From: Paenibacillus foliorum
GTDB lineage: Bacteria; Bacillota; Bacilli; Paenibacillales; NBRC-103111
Length of the DNA: 64,000 nt
Assembly (NCBI RefSeq): GCF_013141765.1
Contig: NZ_WHOD01000013.1
Location: forward strand, 248,001 to 312,000
Direction of reading: 5' to 3'
Shown: one piece after another, positions 9,172 to 18,295 of the stretch
Numbering within the stretch: the stretch's first letter is position 1
How the letters are laid out: every line of letters starts with the position of its first letter
Made by a program: the position numbers and the translations under genes
The notes under the pieces: generated by a model
What the model was told of the DNA's origin: nothing
What the model saw: the letters and a program-made list of their open reading frames with translations, nothing else
The model's database searches: none

Positions 9172-11271
9172 ATGAAAGAGATGGCGCAGAGAGAAAGAGA
9201 AGCTTCATCAAACTATATCAATCGCGACTTGAGCTGGATCGAGTTTAATTGGCGGGTGCTTGAAGAAGCCCAGGATGTCGATACACCCTTATTGGAACGG
9301 GTAAAATTTCTTTCTATCGTTTCATCCAATTTAGATGAATTTATGAGTGTACGTGTTGCGGGTATCAAAGATCAGATTAAGGCCGGCTATATAAAAAAGG
9401 ACTTTACTGGTTATACGCCAGCAGGCTTGTTTAAACGTATCATGAAGCGATCAACCAAAATGGTAGCTGAACAATATAAATCTTATCGTGACGTTACGAG
9501 ACAACTAGCCAAAGAAGGCATTCTTTTTACGGATTATGAAGATCTCAATATGAATCAGCGCAAAGCGATGGATTCTTACTATCATGAAATCGTGTTTCCC
9601 GTGCTGACCCCTATGGCAGTCGATCAGAGCCGTCCTTTTCCCTTGGTACATACCCAAGCTGTCTATTTAGCCGTCGTTCTGATGAAGGAAGGCGATGACC
9701 CGGAGGATGAGCCTTATTTTGCCATAGTTCAGGTTCCTTCGAATTTGTCTCGTTGTATCGAGGTGCCAGCGCGCTCCAACAGTAAGAAGCATGAATTTGT
9801 CCTGCTGGAGGATTTGATTGAGCAGCATATCCACACGTTATTTTCCGGTTATACACCTATTTCCGTACATGGCTTCAGACTTACGCGCAATGCGGATCTA
9901 ACCTTGAATGAGGAAGGTGCGGAGGATCTGCTGGAGGAAATCGAGAAGGAGCTGCGCCGCCGGCGTTGGGGCTCTCCAGTCCGTCTTGAGGTGCAAAAAG
10001 GAATTCATCCGTATGCACTCAATGTGCTGCAGGAAGAGTTTGAAATTACGGAGAATATTTTTGAAATCGATGGTCCTTTGGACTTGACTTATTTTATGAA
10101 GCTGGCTGGTTCGTTAAAAGGCTATGAGCAGTTGAGGTATAAACCTGTTGAAGCCGCTTATCCCCTGGAATTGGCTGATACGGAAGATATTTTTATGAAG
10201 CTGAAGCAGCAGGACGTTCTTCTCTATCATCCCTATGAATCGTTCGACGCTGTAACTGACTTTATTTGTCAAGCTGCATTCGACAGTCAAGTTTTGGCTA
10301 TCAAAATGACGCTATATCGGGTAAGCGGAAATTCGCCGTTGATTCAAGCGCTAGCGAGTGCTGCGGAATCGGGCAAGCAGGTAACAGTTGTAGTTGAGCT
10401 GAAGGCGAGGTTTGATGAAGAGCGTAATATTGCTTGGGCAAGACAGCTTGAGCAGGCAGGGTGTCATGTTGTATATGGGCTGGTCGGTTTAAAAACACAT
10501 GCGAAAATCACATTGGTGGTGCGTCAGGAACAGGACGGATTGCGCCGCTATGTGCATGTAGGGACTGGTAATTACAACGATAGCACAGCCAAGCTGTATA
10601 CAGATCTGGGTCTATTTACTTCCCATATGATCATTGGAGAGGATGCTTCAGCGCTTTTTAATGAAGTTACCGGTTATTCGGCACCGCATAATTGGAAGGC
10701 ATTTGGAGTCGCTCCAACAGACCTGAAGGACAAACTTTTTGAGAAAATACGCCGTGAAGCCCAACATGCCCTTGAGGGGAAACCCGCTCATATTATCGCC
10801 AAGCTCAATTCCTTATCGAATCAACAGATGGTGGAGGAGCTGTACGAGGCTTCTAAAGCCGGAGTCAAAATAGATCTAATCATACGCGGAGTTTGCTGCT
10901 TGCGTCCGGGTGTATTGGGATTAAGTGAAAATATTCAGGTGATAAGCATCGTAGACCGGTTTCTAGAGCATTCGCGTATTTTGTACTTCCAAAACGATCA
11001 AGAGCCAGAAGTGTATCTTTCTAGTGCGGATTGGATGACGCGGAATTTAACTCGGAGAATTGAGCTTATATGTCCAGTGTTTGACAAGCATCTTCAGGAA
11101 ACGCTGATCCGGATACTAGAGCTAAGCTTAGGGGACAACGTTAAGGCGCGTCAGCTGCAGTCAAGCGGCTTATATTCACGAATAGTCAATGAGAAAAAAC
11201 CGCTGCGCAGCCAGTTCGAAGCAATGAAAATTAAATCATGGAAAAAGAAGCCGCAGCATCATGAAGTTTGA
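9172..11271 (+). CDS. ppk1: Polyphosphate kinase 1
   Basis: Membrane-associated or cytosolic kinase that polymerises the ATP gamma-phosphate into inorganic polyphosphate. The 699-residue frame has the N-terminal signature NRDLSWIEFNWRVLEEA, and both phospholipase-D-like active-site histidines: His462 in YVHVGTGNYND (autophosphorylated in the family) and His600 in LEHSRILYF. ATG 9172 is preferred because GAGG at 9163-9166 and GGAGG at 9154-9158 lie just upstream; the frame is open further back to a TTG at 9118 without a ribosome site. A Pho-box-like repeat lies upstream. The gene faces ppx, and their coding ends overlap by 13 bases. Confidence 0.97.
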   Translation: MKEMAQREREASSNYINRDLSWIEFNWRVLEEAQDVDTPLLERVKFLSIVSSNLDEFMSVRVAGIKDQIKAGYIKKDFTGYTPAGLFKRIMKRSTKMVAEQYKSYRDVTRQLAKEGILFTDYEDLNMNQRKAMDSYYHEIVFPVLTPMAVDQSRPFPLVHTQAVYLAVVLMKEGDDPEDEPYFAIVQVPSNLSRCIEVPARSNSKKHEFVLLEDLIEQHIHTLFSGYTPISVHGFRLTRNADLTLNEEGAEDLLEEIEKELRRRRWGSPVRLEVQKGIHPYALNVLQEEFEITENIFEIDGPLDLTYFMKLAGSLKGYEQLRYKPVEAAYPLELADTEDIFMKLKQQDVLLYHPYESFDAVTDFICQAAFDSQVLAIKMTLYRVSGNSPLIQALASAAESGKQVTVVVELKARFDEERNIAWARQLEQAGCHVVYGLVGLKTHAKITLVVRQEQDGLRRYVHVGTGNYNDSTAKLYTDLGLFTSHMIIGEDASALFNEVTGYSAPHNWKAFGVAPTDLKDKLFEKIRREAQHALEGKPAHIIAKLNSLSNQQMVEELYEASKAGVKIDLIIRGVCCLRPGVLGLSENIQVISIVDRFLEHSRILYFQNDQEPEVYLSSADWMTRNLTRRIELICPVFDKHLQETLIRILELSLGDNVKARQLQSSGLYSRIVNEKKPLRSQFEAMKIKSWKKKPQHHEV

Positions 11272-12779
11272 ATAACCGGCTTCAAGCCCCAAATTTTGCT
11301 GAATTCCTTTTGTACAGATTCGACCCCCCTTAATTCGAAGGAGGGGTCGTTTTTTATTTGAGCATGAATAAGTAAGTCCTTGGGATCAATAATGGCGCTG
11401 AAAGACGCAATAGACTGAGCTTCGGAAATATCCAATGCAATTGCCAGCTGGAGGATCGTTCCGAGCTTTGCAATCAAGTCCAAGTCTGTATCGGACAATA
11501 TATCCTTATGTTGCAAGTAAATCTGCTGGGTTTTGTTTTTGGTTTTATAAGTAGCGGCAGCCGCGCATATAAGGGTTTCTCTATGAGATAGTCCGTCGAT
11601 TCGCGAGTGTGCAATTAAATAAAAGGAATGCTTAACAAAATGATAATAATTTACAGCCACTCCGATACGGTGAAGTAAGGCAGCAGCACGCAGAACTTGC
11701 AGGCTTCGGTCGTCTAATCCATGTAGGCTTTGTAGAGCGTTAAACAGAATGGCAGCATTCGCTGTAACTTGTTCCAGATGGGCGACAGGTGCCGTGGAAT
11801 GAAGCGCCAGAAGGTTGCGAGCGCTATGATCGAGAAGACTCATTGATGCCAAATGATCAGGTAAAAAGGCTTCATGAAAGAGTCCATCGCGTAATCCTGC
11901 GCCGCTAATCACGTAATGGCTTGAGCCTGTCGCTTCAAACAAGGCTTGTAAAAGAGTCATTCCCGGAACGATGATATCGAAACGCTCTTTGGATAGGCCA
12001 TCCACCTTTTTTCTTTTATCGTTAGGGAGGGAGGACAGCCATTGCATCAGCTCATCCATATCCAAGGCAGAAATAGGGTAATTATGTGTAACTGGAAGTG
12101 AATACTTTTGCTTCTTTTGATTGATCTTGCTAAGGCTGCGAATCGTTCCTCCTAAGCCTATGAAGGGTAAACCTGGGTGCATTTTGATCCATGGCTCGTT
12201 AGCTACAGCTTCTTGAACCATGTGGCGAATTTGCTTTAATTGTTCTTCGCTGCAATCACCATTGGTTGAGAATCTGCGGCCTGTATTAACCGCTCCAAAT
12301 GGAAAAGAGACACTTTTCAGTCTTGTGCGATTGCGGAATATCGTGACTTCTGTGCTTCCGCCCCCAATATCGACAACAATTCCATCAGGGATATCCAATG
12401 AGTTTATCATACCGAGAAAACCGAGTCTTGCTTCGTCCTCACCGGATAGGAGCTCAACCTCTATGCCAGTCTGATAATGTAAGGTTTGAATGATATGTTG
12501 TGAATTAGCAGCGTTGCGTATAGCAGCAGTGGCTGCGGCGCGAATTTCAGATACTTGATTAGCATTACACACCTGCTTAAAATGCGACAGAATCCCGACA
12601 ATAGCTTGAACATCGTCAGGAGGAAGACTATTGTCAGGACCAATTCTTTGACTTAACCGGGCCGATTGCTTGAATTCTCCAATAACTCTATAGGCATTTA
12701 ATTGATTCATTTCATAAATAACCAGACGTATGGAATTGGAACCGATATCAATGATGCCGATTCTGCGGCTGTTTGGCAT
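11259..12779 (-). CDS. ppx: Exopolyphosphatase, Ppx/GppA family
   Basis: Hydrolyses polyphosphate (or guanosine pentaphosphate) from the end. The actin-like ATPase fold is shown by IGIIDIGSNSIRLVIYE at the N terminus, ELLSGEDEARLGFLG, and the phosphate loop GIVVDIGGGSTEV; a C-terminal HD-like helical domain (about residues 310-506) includes AAALLHRIGVAV. The start is ATG at 12779, preceded on this strand by GGAGGAG four bases away; the frame opens earlier but without a ribosome site. 506 residues, normal for the long family form. It is convergent with ppk1 and its stop codon lies inside ppk1, so synthesis and degradation genes may interfere transcriptionally. Confidence 0.93.
   Translation of the reverse strand: MPNSRRIGIIDIGSNSIRLVIYEMNQLNAYRVIGEFKQSARLSQRIGPDNSLPPDDVQAIVGILSHFKQVCNANQVSEIRAAATAAIRNAANSQHIIQTLHYQTGIEVELLSGEDEARLGFLGMINSLDIPDGIVVDIGGGSTEVTIFRNRTRLKSVSFPFGAVNTGRRFSTNGDCSEEQLKQIRHMVQEAVANEPWIKMHPGLPFIGLGGTIRSLSKINQKKQKYSLPVTHNYPISALDMDELMQWLSSLPNDKRKKVDGLSKERFDIIVPGMTLLQALFEATGSSHYVISGAGLRDGLFHEAFLPDHLASMSLLDHSARNLLALHSTAPVAHLEQVTANAAILFNALQSLHGLDDRSLQVLRAAALLHRIGVAVNYYHFVKHSFYLIAHSRIDGLSHRETLICAAAATYKTKNKTQQIYLQHKDILSDTDLDLIAKLGTILQLAIALDISEAQSIASFSAIIDPKDLLIHAQIKNDPSFELRGVESVQKEFSKIWGLKPVIQTS
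11321..11356 (+). terminator. ppk1 terminator located inside the ppx coding end
   Basis: CGACCCCCCT (11321-11330) pairs with AGGAGGGGTCG (11339-11349) with one mismatch and is followed by six T at 11350-11355. In the + direction this is a good rho-independent terminator 50 bases after the ppk1 stop. The same bases encode residues near the C terminus of Ppx on the other strand. Confidence 0.8.
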
Positions 12780-12946
12780 AAGACTCCTCCATAGTGTACA
12801 CATTTTAGCGTATCGCTTTTACTGAACATTAATTTTTTCACATACAAAGACTATTTTAACACCGATTTCGATGAGAGCAAAATTTCTAAGAATAATTTAA
12901 CAGCGCCCATATTGGCCGTTATAGACAAATGTAGAGCACAGTTGTG

Positions 12947-12973
12947 ACGTTTGGGCAATAATCCCATAACATA
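12947..12973 (+). promoter_or_regulatory. Candidate sigma-K type promoter for the germination protein
   Basis: AC at 12947-12948 is followed after exactly 16 bases by CATAACATA at 12965-12973, matching the B. subtilis sigma-K pattern AC-N16/17-CATANNNTA. The gene 43 bases downstream encodes a GerPA/GerPF-type protein, a family whose operon is mother-cell (sigma-K) expressed in Bacillus. Confidence 0.55.
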
Positions 12974-13015
12974 ATATCATATATATATTAAATTTGATGG
13001 AAGAGGTTTCAACCA

Positions 13016-13243
13016 ATGCCTTCAATTGTCGGTAATATTAAAATTAACAATGTTAGCCAGAGCTCTAATGTTCAAATCGGGGATGTTGCCTATATTGTGT
13101 TATCAAGCTCATCCAAAAACTATGGGGGTGCTGCATCATTTTCTCCTGGTGATTCTATTGGAAGCGTCGCGAATAACGAAAACAGCAGCACAAACACGAA
13201 TGATCCAGATCTTATAGATGGCTCCAATTCGAGTGTTGTGTGA
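13016..13243 (+). CDS. Spore germination protein, GerPA/GerPF family
   Basis: A 75-residue protein of the GerPA/GerPF group: it opens MPSIVGNIKINNVSQSSNVQ and continues with a short hydrophobic strand (IGDVAYIVL), then a Ser/Asn/Gly-rich tail, as GerPF-like proteins do. In Bacillus the GerP proteins sit in the inner spore coat and allow small germinants to pass to their receptors. ATG 13016 follows GAAGAGG by about nine bases, and a sigma-K-like promoter lies just upstream. Here it is a single gene rather than part of a six-gene gerP operon. The tail differs from classic GerPF, so the exact subfamily is not assigned. Confidence 0.82.
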   Translation: MPSIVGNIKINNVSQSSNVQIGDVAYIVLSSSSKNYGGAASFSPGDSIGSVANNENSSTNTNDPDLIDGSNSSVV

Positions 13244-13267
13244 AAAAAAGGAGGTAGAGCTACACTC

Positions 13268-13345
13268 ATTGAAAACCCGTCTATACAAGGTAACAGGCCT
13301 ACCAGTAGACATGATCATAGGCACCAGACCAAACAGGTTTGCATA
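13268..13345 (+). CDS. Possible 25-residue microprotein
   Basis: TTG at 13268 opens a 25-codon frame (MKTRLYKVTGLPVDMIIGTR, then PNRFA) ending in TAA at 13343-13345. A strong AAAGGAGG lies at 13246-13253, directly after the germination-protein stop, but its 14-base distance from the TTG is longer than usual. The strong ribosome site otherwise has no gene to serve, because the next gene has its own upstream sequence. The peptide is basic with a hydrophobic core. I cannot assign a family; it could be chance. Confidence 0.3.
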
Positions 13346-13383
13346 ATATGATCTAGAATATTGAGTAGAAGGTAGGTTAACGT

Positions 13384-13860
13384 ATGTATGGAGTCTATCC
13401 TTATTGGTACCGTTCAAGTTTTCATCCTGTGTGGACGACGGATCAGACACAGGCATTGGAATTAATTAGACAATCCGTACAGGGTGAGCGTAACGATGAA
13501 TTATTTTATGATGAATTGATAAGGTTAGCTCCAATGAAAGAACAAGCAACTATTATTAAATCGATTCGTGATGATGAACGTGGGCACAACAGGATGTTTC
13601 GGGGTATCTATAATGCATTGACTGGGCACGAGGTTTCTGGAACAAGTGATGAACAATATGGGAAGGTAACCTCTTATGAAGAAGGATTACAACGAGCATT
13701 ATTAGGTGAGCTATCAGCCGTTGAAAAGTACCGAAAAATCTGGTTTGGTTTGCCTGATAGTATTTATCGTGATACCGTAATGGGTATTATCCTAGACGAG
13801 CAAAAGCATGCAAGTTTATATAACTACCTATTCACACTGAGTCGAACGAATAATAAATAA
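13384..13860 (+). CDS. Ferritin-like domain protein
   Basis: A 158-residue protein with the four-helix ferritin/rubrerythrin pattern: residues GERNDELFYDEL in helix 1, DDERGHNRMF in helix 2, GELSAVEKYRK in helix 3 and DEQKHASLY in helix 4 provide two Glu and two ExxH metal ligands, so a di-iron or di-manganese site is probable. The N terminus MYGVYPYWYRSSFHP is aromatic and Tyr-rich, as seen in spore coat and sporulation proteins. It follows the germination protein by 140 bases, so a spore role is plausible by context only. AGAAGGTAGGTTAACGT precedes the ATG. A terminator follows. Confidence 0.8.
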   Translation: MYGVYPYWYRSSFHPVWTTDQTQALELIRQSVQGERNDELFYDELIRLAPMKEQATIIKSIRDDERGHNRMFRGIYNALTGHEVSGTSDEQYGKVTSYEEGLQRALLGELSAVEKYRKIWFGLPDSIYRDTVMGIILDEQKHASLYNYLFTLSRTNNK

Positions 13861-13875
13861 ACGTTGACGGTAACG

Positions 13876-13917
13876 AAAAAGCCTTCTTTCCTTTGATATG
13901 GAACGAGGGCTTTTTTG
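13876..13917 (+). terminator. Terminator after the ferritin-like gene
   Basis: GCCTTCTTTCC (13881-13891) pairs with GGAACGAGGGC (13900-13910), with one wobble and one mismatch, extended by flanking A and T runs; six T follow at 13911-13916. Confidence 0.85.
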
Positions 13918-14237
13918 TCTTATTTATTGGAATTCCTTTAGAGTATAGTGGAAAGAATAAAGCCCATACCTTCAAGCATTTGGAGTCAGCGTGTTGATAT
14001 TTAAGAGATAGCATATGTTTATTGTGCTGATAATGAACTTTTATGTGCTGCTTTGTTCACATTGTTTGCCAAATCATTTATAGTAGATAAGTAAACATTC
14101 GACCTTGGGTAAAATGAATTTTGCCGTAGTGAAGATATTTTCTTCGAAAAGGACTTCGATCTGGAGTTTTTCTTATGAGCAGCGATTTATGATATAGTAG
14201 TTATTATACGAACATGTAAAGTAAAGGAGAGATTGTT
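13918..14237. other. Intergenic region upstream of citZ
   Basis: No coding signal. The AT-rich last 100 bases should hold the citZ promoter; TATAGT at 14193-14198 is a possible -10 box but I see no convincing -35. A TTCGAAAAGGACTTCGA stretch near 14148 resembles TTCGAAAGGACCTCGA near 8996 before ppk1; meaning unknown. I did not find a clear CcpA or CcpC site. Confidence 0.4.
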
Positions 14238-15350
14238 TTGACTGCTACTAAAGGTTTAGAAGGCATTGTTGCTACAACGTCGTCGATCAGCTCCATTATT
14301 GACGGTGTACTAACTTACCGCGGATTTGACATCGATGATTTGGCTGAAAATGCAACTTTCGAAGAGGTAGCTTATTTGCTATGGTATGGCAAGCTGCCTA
14401 ACCGTTCCGAATTGGCTCAATTGGTTAAGGATTTGAATCAATATGCAGCTGTACCAAGCCAAGTGATTGATCAAATCAGAACGTATCCTAAAGATACGAA
14501 CTCGATGGCTGCACTTCGTACTGCTGTTTCCAGCTTGGCACTGTATGATGAAGAAGCTAACGATATGTCACCGGAATCCAACCTGCGCAAAGCGATAAAA
14601 TTGCAAGCACAAATTCCAACCATCATTGCTGCATTTGCTCGTATTCGTGAAGGTAAAGAGCCAATCGCTCCTAAGCAAAGCGAATCTGTTGCTGAGAACT
14701 TCCTATACATGCTGATCGGTAAAGATCCAGATAAAGTTGCAATTGAAGCACTGGATAAAGCTTTGGTGCTGCATGCAGATCACGAATTGAACGCTTCAAC
14801 ATTCGCGGCGCGTGTTACTGTAGCTACATTGTCTGACATCTATTCCGGCGTAACTTCTGCTATCGGAGCACTTAAAGGTCCATTGCATGGCGGAGCTAAT
14901 GAAGCGGTTATGGCTATGCTTGAGGATATCGGTACTTTTGAAAATGCAGAGTCTTATGTCAACGCGAAGCTGGCTAACAAAGAAAAAATTATGGGCTTTG
15001 GACACCGTGTATACAAAAACGGCGATCCACGCGCTAAGCATCTTCAAAAAATGTCTGAGCAACTGGGCAAAATTACCGGCAATATGAACTGGTATAATAT
15101 GTCAATTAAAATTGAAGAAATCGTAACTGGACAAAAAGGTTTGAAGCCTAATGTGGACTTTTACTCTGCTTCCGTTTATACTTCTCTGGAGATTCCGCGT
15201 GATTTGTTTACACCGATTTTTGCGGTTAGCCGTGCATCCGGATGGACAGCTCACATTCTTGAGCAGTTTGAGAACAACCGTTTGATCCGTCCTCGTGCTG
15301 AGTACACAGGTCTTTCAAACCAGAAGTATACACCGATTGATAATCGTTAA
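14238..15350 (+). CDS. citZ: Citrate synthase
   Basis: Condenses oxaloacetate and acetyl-CoA to citrate, the entry reaction of the TCA cycle. The 370-residue type I small citrate synthase shows all three catalytic residues: His217 in GPLHGGANEAVM, His256 in GFGHRVYKNGDPRA, and Asp307 in VDFYSASVY. The start codon is TTG at 14238, preceded by AAAGGAGAG. Genes icd and mdh follow in the same direction, as in Bacillus, but with 140- and 340-base gaps. Confidence 0.97.
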   Translation: MTATKGLEGIVATTSSISSIIDGVLTYRGFDIDDLAENATFEEVAYLLWYGKLPNRSELAQLVKDLNQYAAVPSQVIDQIRTYPKDTNSMAALRTAVSSLALYDEEANDMSPESNLRKAIKLQAQIPTIIAAFARIREGKEPIAPKQSESVAENFLYMLIGKDPDKVAIEALDKALVLHADHELNASTFAARVTVATLSDIYSGVTSAIGALKGPLHGGANEAVMAMLEDIGTFENAESYVNAKLANKEKIMGFGHRVYKNGDPRAKHLQKMSEQLGKITGNMNWYNMSIKIEEIVTGQKGLKPNVDFYSASVYTSLEIPRDLFTPIFAVSRASGWTAHILEQFENNRLIRPRAEYTGLSNQKYTPIDNR

Positions 15351-15490
15351 TCGATTTCAATAAAGTCTATTGCAACCAACGGGTTGTTGCAGCGTGCTCT
15401 AAGTCTGGTTCAATTGAACAGGACAAGCGCTGTGGCTCCCGTTCAATTTTGTGTTTATACTTTCCCAATTTTAAGGAGGCAAATTAAATC

Positions 15491-16786
15491 ATGGCTCAAT
15501 TCGAAAACTATAGTGCACCTACTGAAGGCGAAAAAATTACTATCACAGACGGTAAACTTAACGTACCTAACAACCCAATTATTCCTTTTATCGAGGGTGA
15601 CGGAACAGGTCCTGACATCTGGGCAGCTTCCAAGCGTGTATTGGATGCAGCGGTAGAAAAAGCATACAAAGGCGAAAAGAAAATCGCTTGGTACGAAGTA
15701 TATGCCGGCGAAAAAGCTTTTAATAAATACAACAGCTGGTTGCCAAATGATACTTTGACTGCTATTCGTGAATACATAGTAGCAATCAAAGGACCTTTGA
15801 CAACTCCGATCGGCGGCGGTATCCGTTCTTTGAACGTTGCTCTTCGTCAAGAGCTTGATCTGTATGTATGCTCTCGTCCAGTTCGTTATTTCAACGGCGT
15901 ACCATCCCCGGTTAAACGTCCTGAGCTTGTTGACATGGTTATTTTCCGTGAAAATACAGAAGATATCTATGCAGGTATCGAGTGGGAATCCGGTTCCGCT
16001 GAAGTTAAGAAAGTAATTGAGTTCTTGCAAAAAGAAATGGGCGTTAACAAAATCCGTTTCCCTGAAACTTCCGGTATCGGTGTTAAGCCTGTTTCCTCCG
16101 AAGGAACAGAGCGTTTGGTTCGTGCAGCAATCGAGTACGCAATCGAGCATGGCCGCAAAACGTTGACACTGGTACACAAAGGCAACATCATGAAATTTAC
16201 TGAAGGTGCATTCAAAAACTGGGGTTATGAGCTGGCTGAAAGAGAATTTGGCGATAAAACCTTCACTTGGGCACAATACGATAGAATCAAAGCTGAGCAA
16301 GGCACAGATGCTGCAAACCAAGCACAAAAAGATGCTGAAGCTGCAGGTAAAGTCATCGTGAAAGACGCTATTGCAGATATCGCATTGCAACAAGTATTGA
16401 CTCGTCCTACTGATTTCGATGTTATCGCAACATTGAACCTGAATGGCGACTACTTGTCTGATGCATTGGCTGCACAAGTTGGCGGTATCGGTATTGCTCC
16501 AGGAGCAAACATCAACTATGTAACTGGACACGCAATCTTCGAAGCTACTCATGGTACTGCTCCTAAGTATGCTGGTTTGGATGTAGTTAACCCAGGTTCC
16601 GTTATCTTGTCCGGCGTTATGATGCTTGAGCACTTGGGCTGGTTGGAAGCTGTTGAACTGATCTACAAAGGTATGGAAACATCGATCAATAACAAAACCG
16701 TTACTTATGACTTCGCACGTTTGATGGAAGGCGCAACTGAAGTTAAATGCTCTGAGTTCGCTGACCAAATTATTAAACATATGTAA
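15491..16786 (+). CDS. icd: NADP-dependent isocitrate dehydrogenase
   Basis: Oxidatively decarboxylates isocitrate to 2-oxoglutarate with NADP. The 431 residues contain [13 protein letters not shown] with the substrate-binding and regulatory Ser113, [13 protein letters not shown], the catalytic [12 protein letters not shown] region, and [16 protein letters not shown], whose Lys-Tyr pair marks NADP specificity. AAGGAGG sits 9 bases before ATG 15491. Codon use is strongly biased, as expected for a highly expressed gene. A 487-codon open frame on the opposite strand is a by-product of that bias. Confidence 0.97.
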   Translation: MAQFENYSAPTEGEKITITDGKLNVPNNPIIPFIEGDGTGPDIWAASKRVLDAAVEKAYKGEKKIAWYEVYAGEKAFNKYNSWLPNDTLTAIREYIVAIKGPLTTPIGGGIRSLNVALRQELDLYVCSRPVRYFNGVPSPVKRPELVDMVIFRENTEDIYAGIEWESGSAEVKKVIEFLQKEMGVNKIRFPETSGIGVKPVSSEGTERLVRAAIEYAIEHGRKTLTLVHKGNIMKFTEGAFKNWGYELAEREFGDKTFTWAQYDRIKAEQGTDAANQAQKDAEAAGKVIVKDAIADIALQQVLTRPTDFDVIATLNLNGDYLSDALAAQVGGIGIAPGANINYVTGHAIFEATHGTAPKYAGLDVVNPGSVILSGVMMLEHLGWLEAVELIYKGMETSINNKTVTYDFARLMEGATEVKCSEFADQIIKHM

Positions 16787-17126
16787 TTTTTCCATCCCCC
16801 TAAATCCCCTTTGTAAGGGGGGACCCCCAGAGGTTTCGCCCCCTGGACCATGAAAGGTTGTCTGAGGTGGGAGTGAGTAGCTTCGATGGGAAGTGGGAGC
16901 GCGGAGCGCGTTCGTCAACGAGAGCTTGAGGCTGCGCCCGAGCGTCTCGCTGACACGCTTTACGTTTTGTTTCTTTGCTTTTTGGCTTTAGACATTGCCA
17001 TCTGCGTTCTAATTATAAAGAACACACTTTCAACAGCGGCCGAAGGCACATCCCTAATTCTGATAGCCTACTTTTGGCCACATATCTTTACCGACTTAAA
17101 TAAACCATTTCAGGAGGTAATTATTC
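16787..17126. repeat. GC-rich intergenic segment with hairpins between icd and mdh
   Basis: Directly after icd are two short hairpins: TCCCCTT/AAGGGG at 16805-16821 and a CCAG..CTGG dyad at 16827-16846 in a C-rich context. A GC-rich stretch follows (about 16880-16960, with gcggagcgcg and gagcgtctcg). This composition differs sharply from the surrounding coding DNA and resembles the C-rich dispersed intergenic repeats seen in many bacteria. A frame from 16886 into mdh exists but has no homology I recognise. The last 100 bases are AT-rich and probably carry the mdh promoter; AGGAGGT lies before mdh. Confidence 0.5.
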
Positions 17127-18068
17127 ATGGCAATCCAACGCAAAAAAATTACTGTTGTCGGAGCGGGTTTTACTGGAGCGACTACTGCATTTTTGGCAGC
17201 ACAAAAAGAATTGGGAGACGTTGTATTGCTGGACATCCCTCAGCTGGAAAACCCTACTAAAGGTAAAGCTTTGGACATGCTCGAAGCTTCTCCAGTTCAA
17301 GGCTTTGACAGCAATATCGTAGGTACTTCCAACTATGACGACACAGCTAACTCCGATATCGTTATCATCACAGCAGGTATCGCTCGTAAACCGGGTATGA
17401 GCCGTGATGACCTAGTTAACACAAATGCAGGTATCGTAAGATCCGTTTGTGATAACGTGAAAAGAACGAGCCCTAACTCCATCGTAATCATTTTGAGTAA
17501 CCCAGTTGATGCTATGACTTATGTGGCTTACGAAGCTTTGGGCTTCCCAAAAGAGCGCGTAATCGGTCAATCCGGTGTATTGGACACAGCACGTTATTGC
17601 ACATTTATCGCTCAAGAGTTGAACGTATCTGTTGAAGATGTACGCGGCTTCGTATTGGGCGGTCATGGTGATGACATGGTTCCTTTGGTACGTTACTCCA
17701 ATGTTGGCGGTATTCCAATCGAGAAATTGATCCCTGCTGACCGTATCGAGGCTATTGTTCAACGTACTCGTACAGGCGGCGGCGAGATCGTTAACCTGTT
17801 GGGTAACGGCAGCGCGTATTACGCACCTGCGGCTTCCTTGGTTCAAATGGCTGAGGCTATCATCAAGGACAAAAAACGTATCATCCCTGCTATCGCATTG
17901 CTTCAAGGTGAATATGGCTATGACAACTTGTTCATGGGCGTACCTACATTGTTGGGCGGCGAAGGCATCGAGAAAATTTTTGAATTGGAGCTTCTGCCTG
18001 AAGAGAAGACAGCTCTTGATAAATCCGCAGATTCCGTTCGTAACGTAATCAAAGTGGTGTCAGCTTAA
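17127..18068 (+). CDS. mdh: Malate dehydrogenase (LDH-like type)
   Basis: Oxidises malate to oxaloacetate with NAD. The N-terminal Rossmann motif reads [15 protein letters not shown], with an acidic residue at the end of the second strand (LLDIP) for NAD. The substrate-binding [10 protein letters not shown] loop carries the arginines diagnostic for malate over lactate, and the catalytic histidine is His180 in GGHGDDMVP. 313 residues, usual for Bacillus-type Mdh. CAGGAGGT precedes ATG 17127. A terminator closes the gene, so unlike in B. subtilis it is not read through into phoP-phoR, which lie 31 kb away. Confidence 0.97.
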   Translation: MAIQRKKITVVGAGFTGATTAFLAAQKELGDVVLLDIPQLENPTKGKALDMLEASPVQGFDSNIVGTSNYDDTANSDIVIITAGIARKPGMSRDDLVNTNAGIVRSVCDNVKRTSPNSIVIILSNPVDAMTYVAYEALGFPKERVIGQSGVLDTARYCTFIAQELNVSVEDVRGFVLGGHGDDMVPLVRYSNVGGIPIEKLIPADRIEAIVQRTRTGGGEIVNLLGNGSAYYAPAASLVQMAEAIIKDKKRIIPAIALLQGEYGYDNLFMGVPTLLGGEGIEKIFELELLPEEKTALDKSADSVRNVIKVVSA

Positions 18069-18099
18069 TTTCAGCAGTATCCAATAAATAGAGTTAGCT

Positions 18100-18140
18100 A
18101 AAAACCAGTGAGGCCTTTTGGGGCTGAGCTGGTTTTTTTG
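18100..18140 (+). terminator. Terminator after mdh
   Basis: AAAACCAG (18101-18108) pairs with CTGGTTTT (from 18129), loop about 20 bases, followed by a T run to 18139. Confidence 0.85.
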
Positions 18141-18295
18141 CGTTGCTTGGATCAGAATTTTAAATATTGAAATAGAAATTGTCTATTAGACTATCCCGAA
18201 TGGATAAAGTAAGATTGTTTTAATTCCTATATGAATAATTGGTATTAGAGTTAGAGTGATGGAGAGAGAAAAATTAAATTAAAGGAGTGTGGATT

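Noticed and set aside
15455-16918. 487-codon open frame on the minus strand across icd
   Set aside because: It lies antisense to a strongly biased, highly expressed gene, contains no recognisable domain, and its first part is the translation of a C-rich intergenic repeat. Long antisense frames are expected from such codon bias.
16886-17260. 124-codon frame from the icd-mdh spacer into mdh
   Set aside because: It overlaps the mdh ribosome site and the first 130 bases of mdh, has no ribosome site of its own, and the GC-rich first part resembles a repeat.
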